From Provencibacterium sp. (GTDB taxonomy: Bacteria > Bacillota > Clostridia > Oscillospirales > Ruminococcaceae): DNA of 64,000 nt. Location: the NCBI GenBank assembly GCA_022793895.1, contig JAAWDS010000006.1, positions 124,001 to 188,000 of the forward strand. Reading direction: 5' to 3'. Made by a program: the position numbers and the translations under genes. Shown here in pieces: positions 1 to 10,705 of the stretch. Position 1 is the first letter of the stretch; each line of letters starts with the position of its first letter. The notes below the pieces were generated by a model that saw only the letters and a program-made list of their open reading frames with translations, had not been told where the DNA came from and ran no database searches.

Positions 1-65
1 ACGGTATAGGCGGCGGTACACAGCCACAGCAGCCTCTTTTTCGCTGCTTGAAGATCTTCCCGCAT
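1..65 (-). CDS. 5' end of an unidentified gene, cut by the window edge
   Basis: An ATG on the minus strand at 65 is preceded by a strong ribosome site (AGGAGGGG). It opens a frame reading MREDLQAAKKRLLWLCTAAY that runs off the window. It lies 15 bp after the addA stop codon, so it is probably the next gene of the addBA operon. Too little is present to assign a family. Confidence 0.55.
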   Translation of the reverse strand, partial: MREDLQAAKKRLLWLCTAAYT

Positions 66-79
66 CAAATTCCCCTCCT

Positions 80-3000
80 TTAATTTTCTGGCAGCAGCAC
101 GGGTATTTCCTGGGAAAGCGCCGTTGAATAGAGGCTGCACTCCTTCACCGGGATATGCAACGAATGTTGCAGGATCTCCCGATAGAGCAGCAGTTGGCTG
201 GAATAGCGCGCAAGCAGGACCGATCCGGAATCCACCCGGTCGGTTTTATAATCCACCAGCACCGCCTGTTCCCCTTCAAAGAACAGCAGATCGCAGATCC
301 CTTGGACCGTTACCCGCTCCTCCCCTATCTGCGGTAAACAGCCCGCTAGCCTATCCGCCCCCAACAGCGCCATAAACCGAAATTCCCGTTCGATTTTCTC
401 CGCGCGCGCTATCCGGCTCCAAAGCGGGCTCCTAAAAAAAGCGCGCAAAGCCTTGGAAGAGATGGCTTCGCCCTCATCCTCCGACAAAAAGCGCAGCCGG
501 ATAAGCCGCTCGGTCTCTCCCTGCGGATCGACGGCGGCATGTCTCAAATCAGCAAACAGCATGAACTTATGAAAAGCGTCGCCGCGATCGGCGGCCGTCA
601 TTTTCTGGCGGGTAATAAACTGCGGCTTCTTTTGGAAACGGTAGGACCTGGCTTCCTCCGAGCTGCGCACCATCGCCGTCACCGCCATTTTAGTGGGGAT
701 GACGGTCGCCGCTTCATAGGGATAACGGCTCGCAAGCCGGCGCTCTAACCGGGCAAGCAGCGGTGCGCTGACCTCTGCCGTTGGCCGCGCTACGGCTGGA
801 ACAGCCGTCTCCTCCTCCCGCTTGCCGCTGCACACCACCCGGCAGCGCAGCTCTCCCCGGCAGGGGATGCCTCCCGGCTGCGGCAGCCCGGCATATTCCC
901 GCAGCGGCGCGCCGCCGGGCAGGCAAAGGGCCGTCATGATAAGCCACTCCAGCCAGCTTTGCGATCGAGCGACGGCATGCTCCGGAAAGCGTCCGTCCTG
1001 CTGCGGACGGACAGCGAGGGCTTGCAGCTTTCTTTGCAGCGCGTCACATGCGCCGGTGACGATCAGCCGTTCCTTCGCGCGGGTCAGCGCCACATAGAGA
1101 ATGCGCATCTCCTCGCTGCTGCTTTCTCGCTCCAGGGCCAGCCGCACCGCTTCATAGGGCGCCGTGGCAAACTGGCTCATCGTCTCCTCATCCCTGCGCA
1201 CGCAGGCAAACCCCAGCGAGGCATGCAGCAGAACATTTTTGCGCAGATCTTCACGGTTAAAGCGCTTTTGAATCTCACAGAGAAAAACGATGGGAAATTC
1301 CAGGCCCTTCGAGCGGTGGACGCTCATAATCTGCACCGCATTCTCCCGCGCGGCCACCACCGCCGGAGGAAGATCCTCCCCGTTTTCCTCGATATCGTCA
1401 ATCAGCCGCAGGAACTGGGGCAGCGATCGGCAGCCTGATTTTTCATAACCCTTCGCGTAGGAGACCAGAAGGTTCAGATTGGCCCGGCGTTCCTCGGCCC
1501 CCTCCAGCGCCAGCGCCAAGCTGGGCAGCATCGTCCGTTCATAAAGAAACCGGATCAGCCGTTCCACGCTCATATCCGACGCGGCGGTACGCAGCGCGCG
1601 CAGCTCCTCCAGAAAACGGACCGAAGCCGCATCCCCCTGGCGTTCCCCCTCCAAGAGCGCCATATAAAACGGCTCCCCCCGGCGGAAGAGGCGGATGCGC
1701 GCAACCTCCCCGGCGCTGTAGGCATAGACCGGGGACATCATTGCCGCCACCAGAGGAATATCCAGAAGAGGATTGTTCACCGCTCGGAGGATAGAAAGGA
1801 CGGTGCTGATTTCCAGCGTCTGCAAAAAGCTGCTCTGTGCGCCCGAAACCGCCGGGATGCCCCGCTCCGCCAGCGCCTTCAAAAACAGCTCGGCCTTTCC
1901 CTTCATCGTCCGCAGCAGGATGCCGATATCGCCTGGACGCACCCGGCGAAGCTCCCCGTCCTCGTTTACCATGTCGCCGCTGGAAAGCAGGCCGGCAATG
2001 CGATCCGCCACATAGCGCGCCTCGCAGAGCGCCGCGGCCTCATCGGCTTCGGAAGTATCGATAAGCTCCAGCGAAAGGCCCGCTTCGGGATTTTGGGCGA
2101 AGCTCCCCAGCCCTACCAGCCGCTCCTCCTCCCCATAATCGACTTGACCGACCCGCCGGGACATACAGGCGGCAAAAAAATCGTTGACCGCCTCGCAGAC
2201 CGCCGGATGGGAACGGAAATTGGCGCCTAAGATAAGCCGCGCTGGATAATGCTCGCCGTCAAACGCATGGTAGCGGTCCTTCTTCTCCATGAAGATGCGC
2301 GGACTGGCCTGGCGGAAACCATAGATGCTCTGTTTCACGTCGCCCACCATAAAAAGGTTACAGCCGTCCGAGAGCGACCAGAAAATCATCTCCTGCGCTT
2401 CATTGGTGTCCTGGTACTCGTCCACCAAGATCATCGCATATTCCTTTCGCAGCGAGAGCGCCAGTCCGGCAGGCTCGACCGAGCCCTCCTCGCCGCGCCG
2501 GCAGAGCAGCCGCAGCGCATACTGCTCCAGATCGCTGAAATCAACCAACCGGCGCTCCTGCTTCGCCTGCGAATATTGTTCGGAGAACTCCCGAACCAGC
2601 GAGAACAGCAGCGCAATTTTCGGCTTCAGGTCGCGGACGTCGTCCGCCGCCTGTTCGATCGTCGCGCTAAAGGTGCGATCGCGCAGCCGTTCCACCAGCT
2701 CTTTGCAGGATTTACGCGTTTGATCGAGCGCCTTTTTCAGTTCTTCCCCCTCATAGCCACGCAGCGGGCGCTTTTTGAGAAAGGTAAAAGCGCGCAGGGC
2801 GCGCAGCGTCCCATCCCAATCGCCCGCCTCTGCCAAAGCGAGCGTCCGGTCCAATTGATCCAGATCGCTCTGATAGGCGGGCAGCCAAGCGGCGGATAAT
2901 TTTTCATCATCCTGCATGACGGCGGCGGCTCCCAGCATCTCCCCGCGCGCGAAGCGCAGCGCTCCCTGCGCATAGCTCAAAATCTCTTTTCCCCAGATCG

Positions 3001-3625
3001 TTTCAGAAATAGGGGTATCCGCTTGATAGAGGGCGAGCTTTTCCTCCAGCCATGCCTCTGGGAAAGGATGGGAGCGGGTAAAATCATAAAGACGCAACAC
3101 CGTTTTTAAAAGCAGATTATCGTTGCGGGCGGCGGAAAAGAGCTCAACCGTCCGCAGAAAGAGCGGATCCCCTTCCTCATAGCGTCCGGCCACCAGGTTG
3201 GTCAAAACCTCGCGGCGCAGCAGTTGCAGCTCCCGCTCATCCCCTACCCGCAGATCGGCCGGAAGATCCAAAAGCGGATAGTGCGCGCGGATCAACTGAA
3301 GACAAAAGGCATGGATAGTCCCGATCTGCGCGGACTGCAACGCCTGCTGCTGTTCGCGCAAAAACCGGCTGCCGGGGTTGGCCGCTACCCGCTCCTCCAG
3401 CTTCTTTTCAATCCGCTCCCGCATCTCGGCGGCTGCGGCGTTGGAAAAGGTGGCAATCAGCAGCTGCCCGGCCGGTAACGGATTCTCTTCATCGGCAAGG
3501 AGCCGCGCGACCCGTTCGCTGAGTACCGCCGTTTTCCCACTGCCCGCCGCCGCGCTGACCAGCAGCGTGCCGCCGCGCGCGGTGATAGCGGCCAGCTGAT
3601 CCTCAGTCCATTTCATCGTTGCCAC
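80..3625 (-). CDS. addA: AddA, helicase-nuclease subunit of AddAB
   Basis: This is the ATP-dependent 3'-5' helicase and nuclease subunit of AddAB, the Firmicutes counterpart of RecBCD. It processes double-strand breaks for RecA-dependent repair in the cytoplasm. The UvrD-type Walker A (AAAGSGKT, residues 25-32) is followed by the Walker B-like LVDEYQDT and helicase motifs such as VGDVKQSIYGFR. The C-terminal RecB-type nuclease motif VDYKTD sits near residues 1124-1129. At 1181 aa it is close to the usual AddA length. The GTG at 3625 has AGGAGG 6-7 nt upstream and is the better start; an ATG at 3616 lies too far from that site. It overlaps the end of addB by 23 bp, indicating translational coupling. 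Confidence 0.97.
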   Translation of the reverse strand: MATMKWTEDQLAAITARGGTLLVSAAAGSGKTAVLSERVARLLADEENPLPAGQLLIATFSNAAAAEMRERIEKKLEERVAANPGSRFLREQQQALQSAQIGTIHAFCLQLIRAHYPLLDLPADLRVGDERELQLLRREVLTNLVAGRYEEGDPLFLRTVELFSAARNDNLLLKTVLRLYDFTRSHPFPEAWLEEKLALYQADTPISETIWGKEILSYAQGALRFARGEMLGAAAVMQDDEKLSAAWLPAYQSDLDQLDRTLALAEAGDWDGTLRALRAFTFLKKRPLRGYEGEELKKALDQTRKSCKELVERLRDRTFSATIEQAADDVRDLKPKIALLFSLVREFSEQYSQAKQERRLVDFSDLEQYALRLLCRRGEEGSVEPAGLALSLRKEYAMILVDEYQDTNEAQEMIFWSLSDGCNLFMVGDVKQSIYGFRQASPRIFMEKKDRYHAFDGEHYPARLILGANFRSHPAVCEAVNDFFAACMSRRVGQVDYGEEERLVGLGSFAQNPEAGLSLELIDTSEADEAAALCEARYVADRIAGLLSSGDMVNEDGELRRVRPGDIGILLRTMKGKAELFLKALAERGIPAVSGAQSSFLQTLEISTVLSILRAVNNPLLDIPLVAAMMSPVYAYSAGEVARIRLFRRGEPFYMALLEGERQGDAASVRFLEELRALRTAASDMSVERLIRFLYERTMLPSLALALEGAEERRANLNLLVSYAKGYEKSGCRSLPQFLRLIDDIEENGEDLPPAVVAARENAVQIMSVHRSKGLEFPIVFLCEIQKRFNREDLRKNVLLHASLGFACVRRDEETMSQFATAPYEAVRLALERESSSEEMRILYVALTRAKERLIVTGACDALQRKLQALAVRPQQDGRFPEHAVARSQSWLEWLIMTALCLPGGAPLREYAGLPQPGGIPCRGELRCRVVCSGKREEETAVPAVARPTAEVSAPLLARLERRLASRYPYEAATVIPTKMAVTAMVRSSEEARSYRFQKKPQFITRQKMTAADRGDAFHKFMLFADLRHAAVDPQGETERLIRLRFLSEDEGEAISSKALRAFFRSPLWSRIARAEKIEREFRFMALLGADRLAGCLPQIGEERVTVQGICDLLFFEGEQAVLVDYKTDRVDSGSVLLARYSSQLLLYREILQHSLHIPVKECSLYSTALSQEIPVLLPEN

Positions 3626-6600
3626 CGGTTTCCTCCTTTTTCAGCCTGTCCATCATTTCCTCGCGTGTCAGCTTTTCGAGGATGCGGCGCGCATGCTTCT
3701 CCTCCACACGGCAAATCGGCCGGTAATCGCAGTAAACGCAGGGATCATGACCCTCCCCGCTGACCGGATGCGCCTCCACCTTTCCCAGCGAGAGGTTATC
3801 CGCCATTTCGCAGATGAGCTTCTCGATGTGCTTATGCAGCCTCCCAAACTCCTGTAGGCTCGCGACCGAGGAATGGCTGTCAAGCGTCCCATCCTTCTTG
3901 AGTTTAGCCGGGATAAAAACGCCGGAAAGCCCGTTTTCCATCCGGGTGAGAACCGAAAGGTTATCGATGAGCAATCCGTTCATCCGATAGCCCTCCGCCC
4001 GCAGGGCGGCAATCTCTTCGGGCGTAGTGTCCCGCGAAACGTTCAGCGCCTCCTCGCGCGCCGGCATATAAAGCACGCCTGCGGGAAACGCCCCGCGCAG
4101 CCGGGCATCCCCTCTTTGCGAGAGGGTGAACAGATAGATGAGCATCTGTAGGTTAAGACCATAATAGATATCAGTAAGGTTGAATTTTTTCGTCCCAGAT
4201 TTGTAGTCCACCACGCGCAGATAGCGCCCATCCGCGCTCTCCAACAGATCGACCCGGTCCACGATCCCCTGAATATAGACCTGGTTCCCGCCGGGCGTCG
4301 TGAGCACGACCGGCTGGTTGGCCTCCTCCAGCCGTATGGGGAGCTCAAACGCATAAGGAGCAAATTCCGATTGTGAAAGCTCCTCCTTTAAGCGGAGAAT
4401 CAACCGTGCCAGCATATTGCGCAGACGGATAAACTGGTAGCGAAAACGCTCCCCCACCGCCTGCACATCCTCTATCCTGCCCTGGAGATACTCCCCAATC
4501 TGACTGGCAACCTCTTCGCGCAACGCCGTCAAGGGGGGAAGCGCCGCCTCGTCCGCCCCATATTTCCGCAGCATAATTTCTAGCACATAGTGCACCAGGG
4601 ATCCCGATTCCAACGGGGAATATTCTACCCTCCGCCGCGGCCGCAGCCGCAGGCCGCCATCACAGAAATAGGCAAAGGGGCAGTTAAAATAGCGCTCCAG
4701 CCGCGAGGGGGAGAGCGCCTGCCGGGAACCGAACAGCTTTCGGGCAACCGACGGGTCGGCAATCGAAAACTGCTTATCTCCGGCAAAGTCAATTGTGCGC
4801 ACCATCCGCGCGCTTTCAGCCGTGCCCTCAAAATGGGCACGCAGACAGGCGGACAGGGTATCGCTACCGCCCCAGTGAGCACAGAGAAGCGAAAAGGCGC
4901 TTTCCTCGGTATAAATCCCTTCCAACGGATCCTCCGGCTGCAGCAGAGAATCTCCAAACAGCGCGCGCAGCTCCCGGACAAGGATCGACTCCCGTTTCCC
5001 TTCGCCTGCCAGGGTGCGGCGGGGATAGGAAACGGCCAGCCGTTCGCTGGGCAGCGTCAGCGCAAAATAGGTATAGAAGCGTTCAAGAGCGGCCAATTCA
5101 CCGGCCGAGGTGTTGAGAGAAACTCCGCTGTGCTGCATCAGCAGGCGTTCCCGCTCGCTCAACAGTCCTCCGGTATCCAAGCGCAGCGGAAAATCCCCCT
5201 CCGCCGCTCCCAAAATCAGAACGGCGCGGACGGCGCCCGGCCGGATACGGTCGGCAGCCCCGGCTAACACCTGGTCCAAGGTTTGCGGCAACTGGCCGAC
5301 ATCCCCGGATTGTACCGCCAAGCGGAAGAGCTCTATCAGACGGGAGGAGCCAAGTCTGCGATCCCCCAGAATCTGATCAAACCGATCCAAGATATCAATA
5401 ACGCTGTCGTACAGCGCCGACTGAATATCTATATACTCCTCTTCGGCGGAGACGGCGCAGAGCGCCTCCAACCGCTCGCGCGCCCCGGAATCGGTAAGAT
5501 ATTGCCAGACCGCCTGGGCAAACAGGCGGCCGGTTGTATCACGCAGCGCCTCGTGCAACGGAATAAGCGGCGCAATGAGCGCGCGGCGCGCCGCCTCAAT
5601 GCGCTGTAGCCGCTCGGATGCGGTCTCGTCCATCCTTCCGGCCAGCCCATCGGGATGGTTCTGGAAGGGAGAAAGCCACATTCTGCCCCGGATGTTCCAG
5701 ATAAAGCAGTAGTTCTCCAGCTCACAGGCGTCTTCCGGCGCAATCCCTGAGAGCGGGAGCTTGGAAAGGGTGATGAGCTGCGCGCTGTCATAACTGGTAC
5801 GGACGGCCAGCAGAGCCGAAAGAATCAGATTGATGAGCGCAAACGACTCGACGTTCTCCCGCCGGTCCAGATACAGCGGGATTTGATATCTCTTAAAGAC
5901 ATCGCAGAGCGCATCGCTGTAGCTCTCCATGCTGCGGGCCACAATGGCTATTTCCCGGTAGCGCAGCCCTTCCTCATGCACCCATTTGCTTATTACGCGC
6001 GCCGCTCTCTCCACCTCATCGATCGGGTCGGCTGCTTCCACCAGCCGTATGGAGGTTTGAGGCCCCTCATACCGTACCGAATCCTGGAGATAGCAGCGCT
6101 CCAAATGCCGCAGCGCTTCGCTCCGCATCCGCCGCTGCTCGGTCATAAACATGGGAGAACGCAGGGCAACCCCGCTGCGCCGCGCCGCGCCGGCCAGTCT
6201 GCGGATGGTTGCGCTGGGGGCGCTGAAAACGCCCAGCCCATTCTCCGCATCGGTAAGGAAAGGGGAGCACACGGCCGCCGTCACCTCGGCGCCCTCGGAA
6301 AGCATCTGCTCAATCAGCCGAAATTCCGGGGCCATAAAGGCGGTAAAGCCATCCAAATAGACCTTAGTCCCGGCAAAGAAGGCCCCGCCCTCGCAAAGCG
6401 CAAGCGCCCGGTTAATGTCATCCGCCGGGTCATAAAAGCTCTTTTCCAAAAGGGCCTGATAGGCCGCATAGAGGACGCCCAGCTCATGCAGCTTCTGGGA
6501 AAGCCGCTCATCCCCCAGTCCTTGTGCTGCAGTCAGAACCGCTTCCGCAGAAACGCCCGCATTCTTAAACTCGCTCACCATCTCCAGCACAATGGGGACA

Positions 6601-6944
6601 AAGGAGGCCCGCGCTGCCTGCGCCTGATAAATTTCCAACTGACCGGCCGTCTCCTCCAGCGCAAGGCTCATGAGCAGATAACGGGCGGTGGAATCCACAT
6701 AAGATCCCGCCACCTGTCCATAGCGGTAGAAGATCTTGTGGCACAGGCGGGTAAAGCTCAACACCTGCACCCGCAGCGCTGCCTTCTCCCCCAAAAGTGC
6801 GCAAAGCGTGCGTTCACTCTCAAAGGAGAACTGTTCGGGGACGATCAGGATGGACTCTCCCCCGTTTTGGATATCCGCGGCAATCCGCCGGTAGATTTCG
6901 GTGGTCTTGCCCGTTCCAGCCGGACCCAAGATCAATTGCAGCAA
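3603..6944 (-). CDS. addB: AddB, nuclease/Chi-scanning subunit of AddAB
   Basis: This is the partner of AddA. It contributes a 5'-3' nuclease and the inactivated-helicase scaffold that recognises Chi-like sequences. The N-terminal Walker A is GPAGTGKT. The C-terminal nuclease motif is VVDYKSG. Iron-sulfur ligands typical of AddB are visible as Cys 1069, 1072 and 1078 (CVYCDYRPIC), with another Cys in the upstream NCPFAYFC motif. At 1113 aa it fits the family. The start is a TTG at 6944 with GGAGG about 8 nt upstream. It is the first gene of an addBA operon. Confidence 0.96.
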   Translation of the reverse strand: MLQLILGPAGTGKTTEIYRRIAADIQNGGESILIVPEQFSFESERTLCALLGEKAALRVQVLSFTRLCHKIFYRYGQVAGSYVDSTARYLLMSLALEETAGQLEIYQAQAARASFVPIVLEMVSEFKNAGVSAEAVLTAAQGLGDERLSQKLHELGVLYAAYQALLEKSFYDPADDINRALALCEGGAFFAGTKVYLDGFTAFMAPEFRLIEQMLSEGAEVTAAVCSPFLTDAENGLGVFSAPSATIRRLAGAARRSGVALRSPMFMTEQRRMRSEALRHLERCYLQDSVRYEGPQTSIRLVEAADPIDEVERAARVISKWVHEEGLRYREIAIVARSMESYSDALCDVFKRYQIPLYLDRRENVESFALINLILSALLAVRTSYDSAQLITLSKLPLSGIAPEDACELENYCFIWNIRGRMWLSPFQNHPDGLAGRMDETASERLQRIEAARRALIAPLIPLHEALRDTTGRLFAQAVWQYLTDSGARERLEALCAVSAEEEYIDIQSALYDSVIDILDRFDQILGDRRLGSSRLIELFRLAVQSGDVGQLPQTLDQVLAGAADRIRPGAVRAVLILGAAEGDFPLRLDTGGLLSERERLLMQHSGVSLNTSAGELAALERFYTYFALTLPSERLAVSYPRRTLAGEGKRESILVRELRALFGDSLLQPEDPLEGIYTEESAFSLLCAHWGGSDTLSACLRAHFEGTAESARMVRTIDFAGDKQFSIADPSVARKLFGSRQALSPSRLERYFNCPFAYFCDGGLRLRPRRRVEYSPLESGSLVHYVLEIMLRKYGADEAALPPLTALREEVASQIGEYLQGRIEDVQAVGERFRYQFIRLRNMLARLILRLKEELSQSEFAPYAFELPIRLEEANQPVVLTTPGGNQVYIQGIVDRVDLLESADGRYLRVVDYKSGTKKFNLTDIYYGLNLQMLIYLFTLSQRGDARLRGAFPAGVLYMPAREEALNVSRDTTPEEIAALRAEGYRMNGLLIDNLSVLTRMENGLSGVFIPAKLKKDGTLDSHSSVASLQEFGRLHKHIEKLICEMADNLSLGKVEAHPVSGEGHDPCVYCDYRPICRVEEKHARRILEKLTREEMMDRLKKEETGGNDEMD

Positions 6945-7016
6945 CGACGTTTCCTCCCCACATAAAGCCGGTAATCATTGTATCATAAACGCACGGCCTT
7001 GGGAAGTGAGCACAGT

Positions 7017-7118
7017 ATAAGGGCGCGCTACAAAATGCAATTTTGTAGCGCGCCCTTATGAAAAAGCAGCTTTTGGGGCGAAGATTACGCCCCAAATTTC
7101 GCGCTGTCCAGCGCGAAA
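7017..7118 (-). repeat. Three-hairpin repeat element, copy A
   Basis: Read on the minus strand, three consecutive perfect hairpins occur. The first is TTTCGCGCT/AGCGCGAAA (7097-7118). The second is TTTGGGGCG/CGCCCCAAA (7072-7096). After a CTTTTTCA linker, the third has a 20-bp stem with a 3-nt loop (7017-7059). The same order, linker and first stem recur at 14161-14259. The remainder of the 6945-7369 gap holds a more degenerate repetition of the linker and third-stem motif and no convincing gene. The third hairpin could also act as a terminator. Confidence 0.7.
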
Positions 7119-7369
7119 CCGCTGCCTTTTCCGGTTTCTGCAAGCCAGAGGAGCGGCCTGCACGATTTCTTTTACAGACCGGAGGCGTTTTTTGGCAGCC
7201 TGCTCTATTCTGCAACGCGCCCTCTGAAAAAAGACTTTTGGCTCCCGCAAACCGGAACAGCCTTTTGCAACCGCCCGTTATAAAAAACATTGTCCTCCGG
7301 AAAGGCTTACGGACGGCGTTATGGCTTCAATGACGATAAGTACTGTTTACGCTTGCTCGCTTAACGTTG

Positions 7370-8239
7370 CTATTTTTTCGACGCACCTGGGGTAATTTGC
7401 TTCTTTCTAAAAATTAAGATCCCGCAAATAAGTAGATATCCGACGATAGAAATTAAAGAGGCTTCTGGACCGAATCCCGCTCCTGTCAATAAGATATTAT
7501 CCGATGGTATTACAATTTGAACCAGCGGTTCGCCGTAAGCTCCCTGTGCTGTTGAGATATGCAGTACGCTTGTCACCATCACAAAATTCCACACGGAATG
7601 TATGAGAGCGTTATTGCTGATAGAGCCGCCTTGATAGGCAACCAAGGAAAACATGACTCCTACCAACGTACCGCTTACGGCTAAAAGCATGACGCCTCCG
7701 ACGGTGAAACTCTCCATGGAGGGAATGTGGGCTAGACTAAATAGAAACGACGGCAAGAGAATTGCAACCGTTTTCCCCCACCGGTTTTCAAGCAGCTTCA
7801 TGATGAAACCGCGGAACAACATTTCCTCTAATATACCAGCTTTTAAGGCAGTGAGCATAGATGCGACAACCACTAAAATACGGTCGCTGAAAACAAGCGG
7901 GTTTATCTCTGCTTTTCCAACGATCAAAAAAGCCATTACCACAAACGCGGGAAGCAAAACAGCTAAAACAATGCCCCAACTTTGAACGCCAAAAGTAATC
8001 CCAAAGTCCTCCATTTTCAAATGGAGACGTTTTATTGTGTAAACCCAGAACAAAAGCAGCGTAAGCAGCAGACAACCGAGCATTCTCAAAATAACATACC
8101 ATTCGCTGCCTGGGAGCGTTACAAAAGAAAAAATCAGATCAAAAGGCAAACTGCTCAACAAGTCGCCGGCTAAAAACAACAAAAAATAGACAGCCGCATT
8201 GACAAGCGTTTTCGTGGTTGAAAAATGAAATTTTTGCAT
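7370..8239 (-). CDS. CPBP family intramembrane metalloprotease
   Basis: This is a polytopic membrane protein of the CPBP (Abi, CAAX protease-like) family. Family motifs are in order: EEMLFRG (the paired Glu), FSLAHI, and HSVWNF near the C-terminus. Members are proposed glutamic-type intramembrane proteases; some confer bacteriocin self-immunity, but no bacteriocin gene is adjacent. The ORF-track start at 8365 overlaps the end of ftsH and crosses its terminator. The ATG at 8239 (MQKFHFSTTK) with an upstream AAAGGGA gives a normal 289-aa protein and is preferred. Substrate is unknown. Confidence 0.85.
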   Translation of the reverse strand: MQKFHFSTTKTLVNAAVYFLLFLAGDLLSSLPFDLIFSFVTLPGSEWYVILRMLGCLLLTLLLFWVYTIKRLHLKMEDFGITFGVQSWGIVLAVLLPAFVVMAFLIVGKAEINPLVFSDRILVVVASMLTALKAGILEEMLFRGFIMKLLENRWGKTVAILLPSFLFSLAHIPSMESFTVGGVMLLAVSGTLVGVMFSLVAYQGGSISNNALIHSVWNFVMVTSVLHISTAQGAYGEPLVQIVIPSDNILLTGAGFGPEASLISIVGYLLICGILIFRKKQITPGASKK

Positions 8240-8284
8240 TTTCTCGATCCCTTTCCCATTCCAATCTGTTGCAAAAAAGCAACT

Positions 8285-8318
8285 AACCGCCCATAAACAG
8301 AATCGTTTATGGGCGGTT
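8285..8318 (-). terminator. Intrinsic terminator after ftsH
   Basis: A perfect 14-bp stem (AACCGCCCATAAAC pairing across a 6-nt loop) lies just after the ftsH stop codon. On the minus strand it is followed within a few bases by TTGCTTTTTTG. The plus-strand side also has TTGTTTTA, so it may act in both directions. Confidence 0.85.
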
Positions 8319-8321
8319 GTT

Positions 8322-10625
8322 TTACGCATCCCCGTCTTTATCAGACGGCGCTTCGTCTTTCTCATCCTTTCTCTTGGAATCGTCCGAATCCTTAATCGGC
8401 CCCGTTTGAACCGGCGGATAGAAATCTTCTACATCCGGCGGCTTGCTTGGATTAAAAGGACGCGGCGGCTCTTCATCCAAATAGGAATTTCCCGTCTGCA
8501 TACGCTGCTGGCGGCGGTATTCCTCTTGCGCCTTCTTCTTTTGCTCGCGCAGCCGATCCTCTTCCGCACGCTCACGCGCAATCCGTTTCTCTTCTTCCGC
8601 GCGCTCCTTCTGTTTGCGCTGATAATCCTCATAAACGGAATCGTCGCCCGTCATGAGCTTTTCAAAGCCCTCGGCATCCACCTTTTCATATTCAAACAGG
8701 AAATTCGCCACGCGCTCCAGCTGATCCATGTGTTGGGTGAGGATTTTCTCCACTCTCTCATAGCCGCTATCGACAATCCGGCGGATCTCTTCATCAATGG
8801 CGGCCGCCACATTCTCCGAATAATTCCGGGTGTGGTTAAAGTCCCGCCCAAGGAACACCTCGCCTTCATCCTGCCCATAGACAATCGGCCCCAGCTTTTC
8901 GCTAAACCCGTAGCGCGTCACCATTCCGCGCGCAATCTTGGTCGCTCGCTCGATATCATTGGAAGCGCCGGTTGAAATATCGTCGAGCACCAGCTTTTCC
9001 GCCATCCGGCCGCCCAAAAGGGTGACAATCTCCTCCTCCATCTCCCTCTTGGTGTGATAGTTACGATCCTCTTCGGGGAGAGATAGGGTATATCCGCCCG
9101 CCATTCCACGCGGAATGATTGACACCTCATGTACCTTGCTTTGCGTTTCACAATAATAGGTGGCGACCGCGTGCCCCGCTTCATGAAAAGCGGTCAGACG
9201 CTTATCCTTTTCGGTGACGACGTGAGACTTCTTCTCCGGCCCGGCCACAACCTTGATGGTGGCCGTTTGAATATCCGGCATCGTGATGGCCTTGCGGTTG
9301 GCGCGCGCCGCGAGCAGCGCCGCCTCGTTCATCAAATTCTCCAGATCCGCTCCGGTGAAGCCTACCGTCGTTTTTGCAATGGTGTGCAGATCCACATCAG
9401 GGCCTATCGGCTTGTTGCGCGAATGAACGCGCAAAATTTCCTCGCGCCCCTTCACATCGGGATAACCAACGGCAATCTGGCGATCGAACCGGCCGGGACG
9501 CAGCAAGGCCGGATCCAAAATATCCCGCCGGTTAGTCGCCGCCATAACGATAACGCCGGTGTTCGCGCCGAAGCCATCCATCTCTACCAGCAGCTGGTTG
9601 AGCGTCTGTTCGCGCTCGTCGTGTCCGCCGCCGAGACCCGCGCCGCGGTGGCGGCCCACCGCATCGATCTCATCGATAAAAATAATGCTTGGAGAGTTCT
9701 TCTTGGCGTTTTCAAAAAGATCCCGCACTCTGGAAGCGCCAACGCCTACAAACATCTCTACAAAATCGGAACCCGAAATCGAAAAGAAGGGAACGCCCGC
9801 CTCCCCTGCCACCGCGCGCGCCAGCAGCGTTTTACCGGTGCCGGGAGGCCCCATCAGGAGCACGCCCTTGGGAATACGCGCGCCTAGAGAATTAAACTTT
9901 CCAGGATTTTTTAGAAAATCCACAATCTCAACCAGCTCAGCCTTCTCCTCATCCGCCCCCGCAACATCGTTAAAGGTAACGCGGCGGCCGTCGTCAGGAG
10001 ATTTCACCTTCGCCTTGGAGAAGCTCATCATCTTCCCACCGCCGCCGCCGGCCTGCCGCATCATGATAAAATAGAAAAGCGCCATCGCGCCTATCAGCAG
10101 CAGATAAGGGAGCAGCATGGTAAAGATCGAGGCTTCCTTCGGCGGCTTCCAATTCCACTCCAGCGGGGCATCCGGATGGGCCGCATCATAGGCCGCTTGA
10201 TACTCCAGCGGATCGACATGTTCCAGGAATTTTACAATGCTGGGAAGGCGGTAGCTCAACTGGTAGCTCTGCACCGCGTCGGAGGAAATAACCGTTCCGC
10301 CGATATTCGCGTTCTCTCCGCCCAAAAGCCCCAACAAACCGGAGGACTGAGGCAGCGCGTTTCCTGTCAGCGTCTGCTGGGCGGAGGGGGCCGCTAGGTA
10401 TTCCTGAATCTCCGAGGGCTTCAGGCGTACCTCCAAGGCCATCTCGCCATTGGTAAAGTCAATGGTATATTTAGATACCTTCTGCTCATCGAAAAGCCGG
10501 AGCAGTTGGGGATATTGAATACTTACTGTGTTTCCCGCCGACGAAAACATGAACATCGCCAGCAGCATAAGAGCAACAAGCATGACGAGATAGATGCTAA
10601 TCCCCTTTGAACGCTTAATTGCCAA
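8322..10625 (-). CDS. ftsH: ATP-dependent zinc metalloprotease FtsH
   Basis: This is a membrane-anchored AAA+ protease that degrades misfolded membrane proteins and short-lived regulators. An N-terminal transmembrane helix (about residues 10-28) precedes an extracytoplasmic domain and a second helix around 170-190. The AAA module has Walker A GPPGTGKT and Walker [12 protein letters not shown] with the second region of homology. The M41 zinc site is HEAGH. The extracytoplasmic domain is somewhat long. The C-terminus carries a highly charged, proline-containing tail of roughly 120 residues, longer than usual and probably disordered. At 767 aa it exceeds typical 600-650-aa homologues. It is the last gene of the tilS-hpt-ftsH run, a common Firmicutes order. 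Confidence 0.97.
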   Translation of the reverse strand: MAIKRSKGISIYLVMLVALMLLAMFMFSSAGNTVSIQYPQLLRLFDEQKVSKYTIDFTNGEMALEVRLKPSEIQEYLAAPSAQQTLTGNALPQSSGLLGLLGGENANIGGTVISSDAVQSYQLSYRLPSIVKFLEHVDPLEYQAAYDAAHPDAPLEWNWKPPKEASIFTMLLPYLLLIGAMALFYFIMMRQAGGGGGKMMSFSKAKVKSPDDGRRVTFNDVAGADEEKAELVEIVDFLKNPGKFNSLGARIPKGVLLMGPPGTGKTLLARAVAGEAGVPFFSISGSDFVEMFVGVGASRVRDLFENAKKNSPSIIFIDEIDAVGRHRGAGLGGGHDEREQTLNQLLVEMDGFGANTGVIVMAATNRRDILDPALLRPGRFDRQIAVGYPDVKGREEILRVHSRNKPIGPDVDLHTIAKTTVGFTGADLENLMNEAALLAARANRKAITMPDIQTATIKVVAGPEKKSHVVTEKDKRLTAFHEAGHAVATYYCETQSKVHEVSIIPRGMAGGYTLSLPEEDRNYHTKREMEEEIVTLLGGRMAEKLVLDDISTGASNDIERATKIARGMVTRYGFSEKLGPIVYGQDEGEVFLGRDFNHTRNYSENVAAAIDEEIRRIVDSGYERVEKILTQHMDQLERVANFLFEYEKVDAEGFEKLMTGDDSVYEDYQRKQKERAEEEKRIARERAEEDRLREQKKKAQEEYRRQQRMQTGNSYLDEEPPRPFNPSKPPDVEDFYPPVQTGPIKDSDDSKRKDEKDEAPSDKDGDA

Positions 10626-10705
10626 ACAGCTTCACTCCTGTCCTGTGGTTAAAAAATTCTGCCTTCCCTCTTCAGAAGGGACGAAGCACAAAACGGCGCC
10701 CCGCT

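Noticed and set aside
2249-2899. 216-aa plus-strand ORF opposite addA
   Set aside because: Antisense shadow of the helicase gene with no recognisable domains.
5883-6965. 360-aa plus-strand ORF opposite addB
   Set aside because: It lies wholly antisense to a well-supported gene, has no ribosome site, and has shadow-like composition.
7058-7333. 91-aa plus-strand ORF between addB and the CPBP gene
   Set aside because: It runs through the repeat hairpins; the apparent coding is a by-product of the palindromes.
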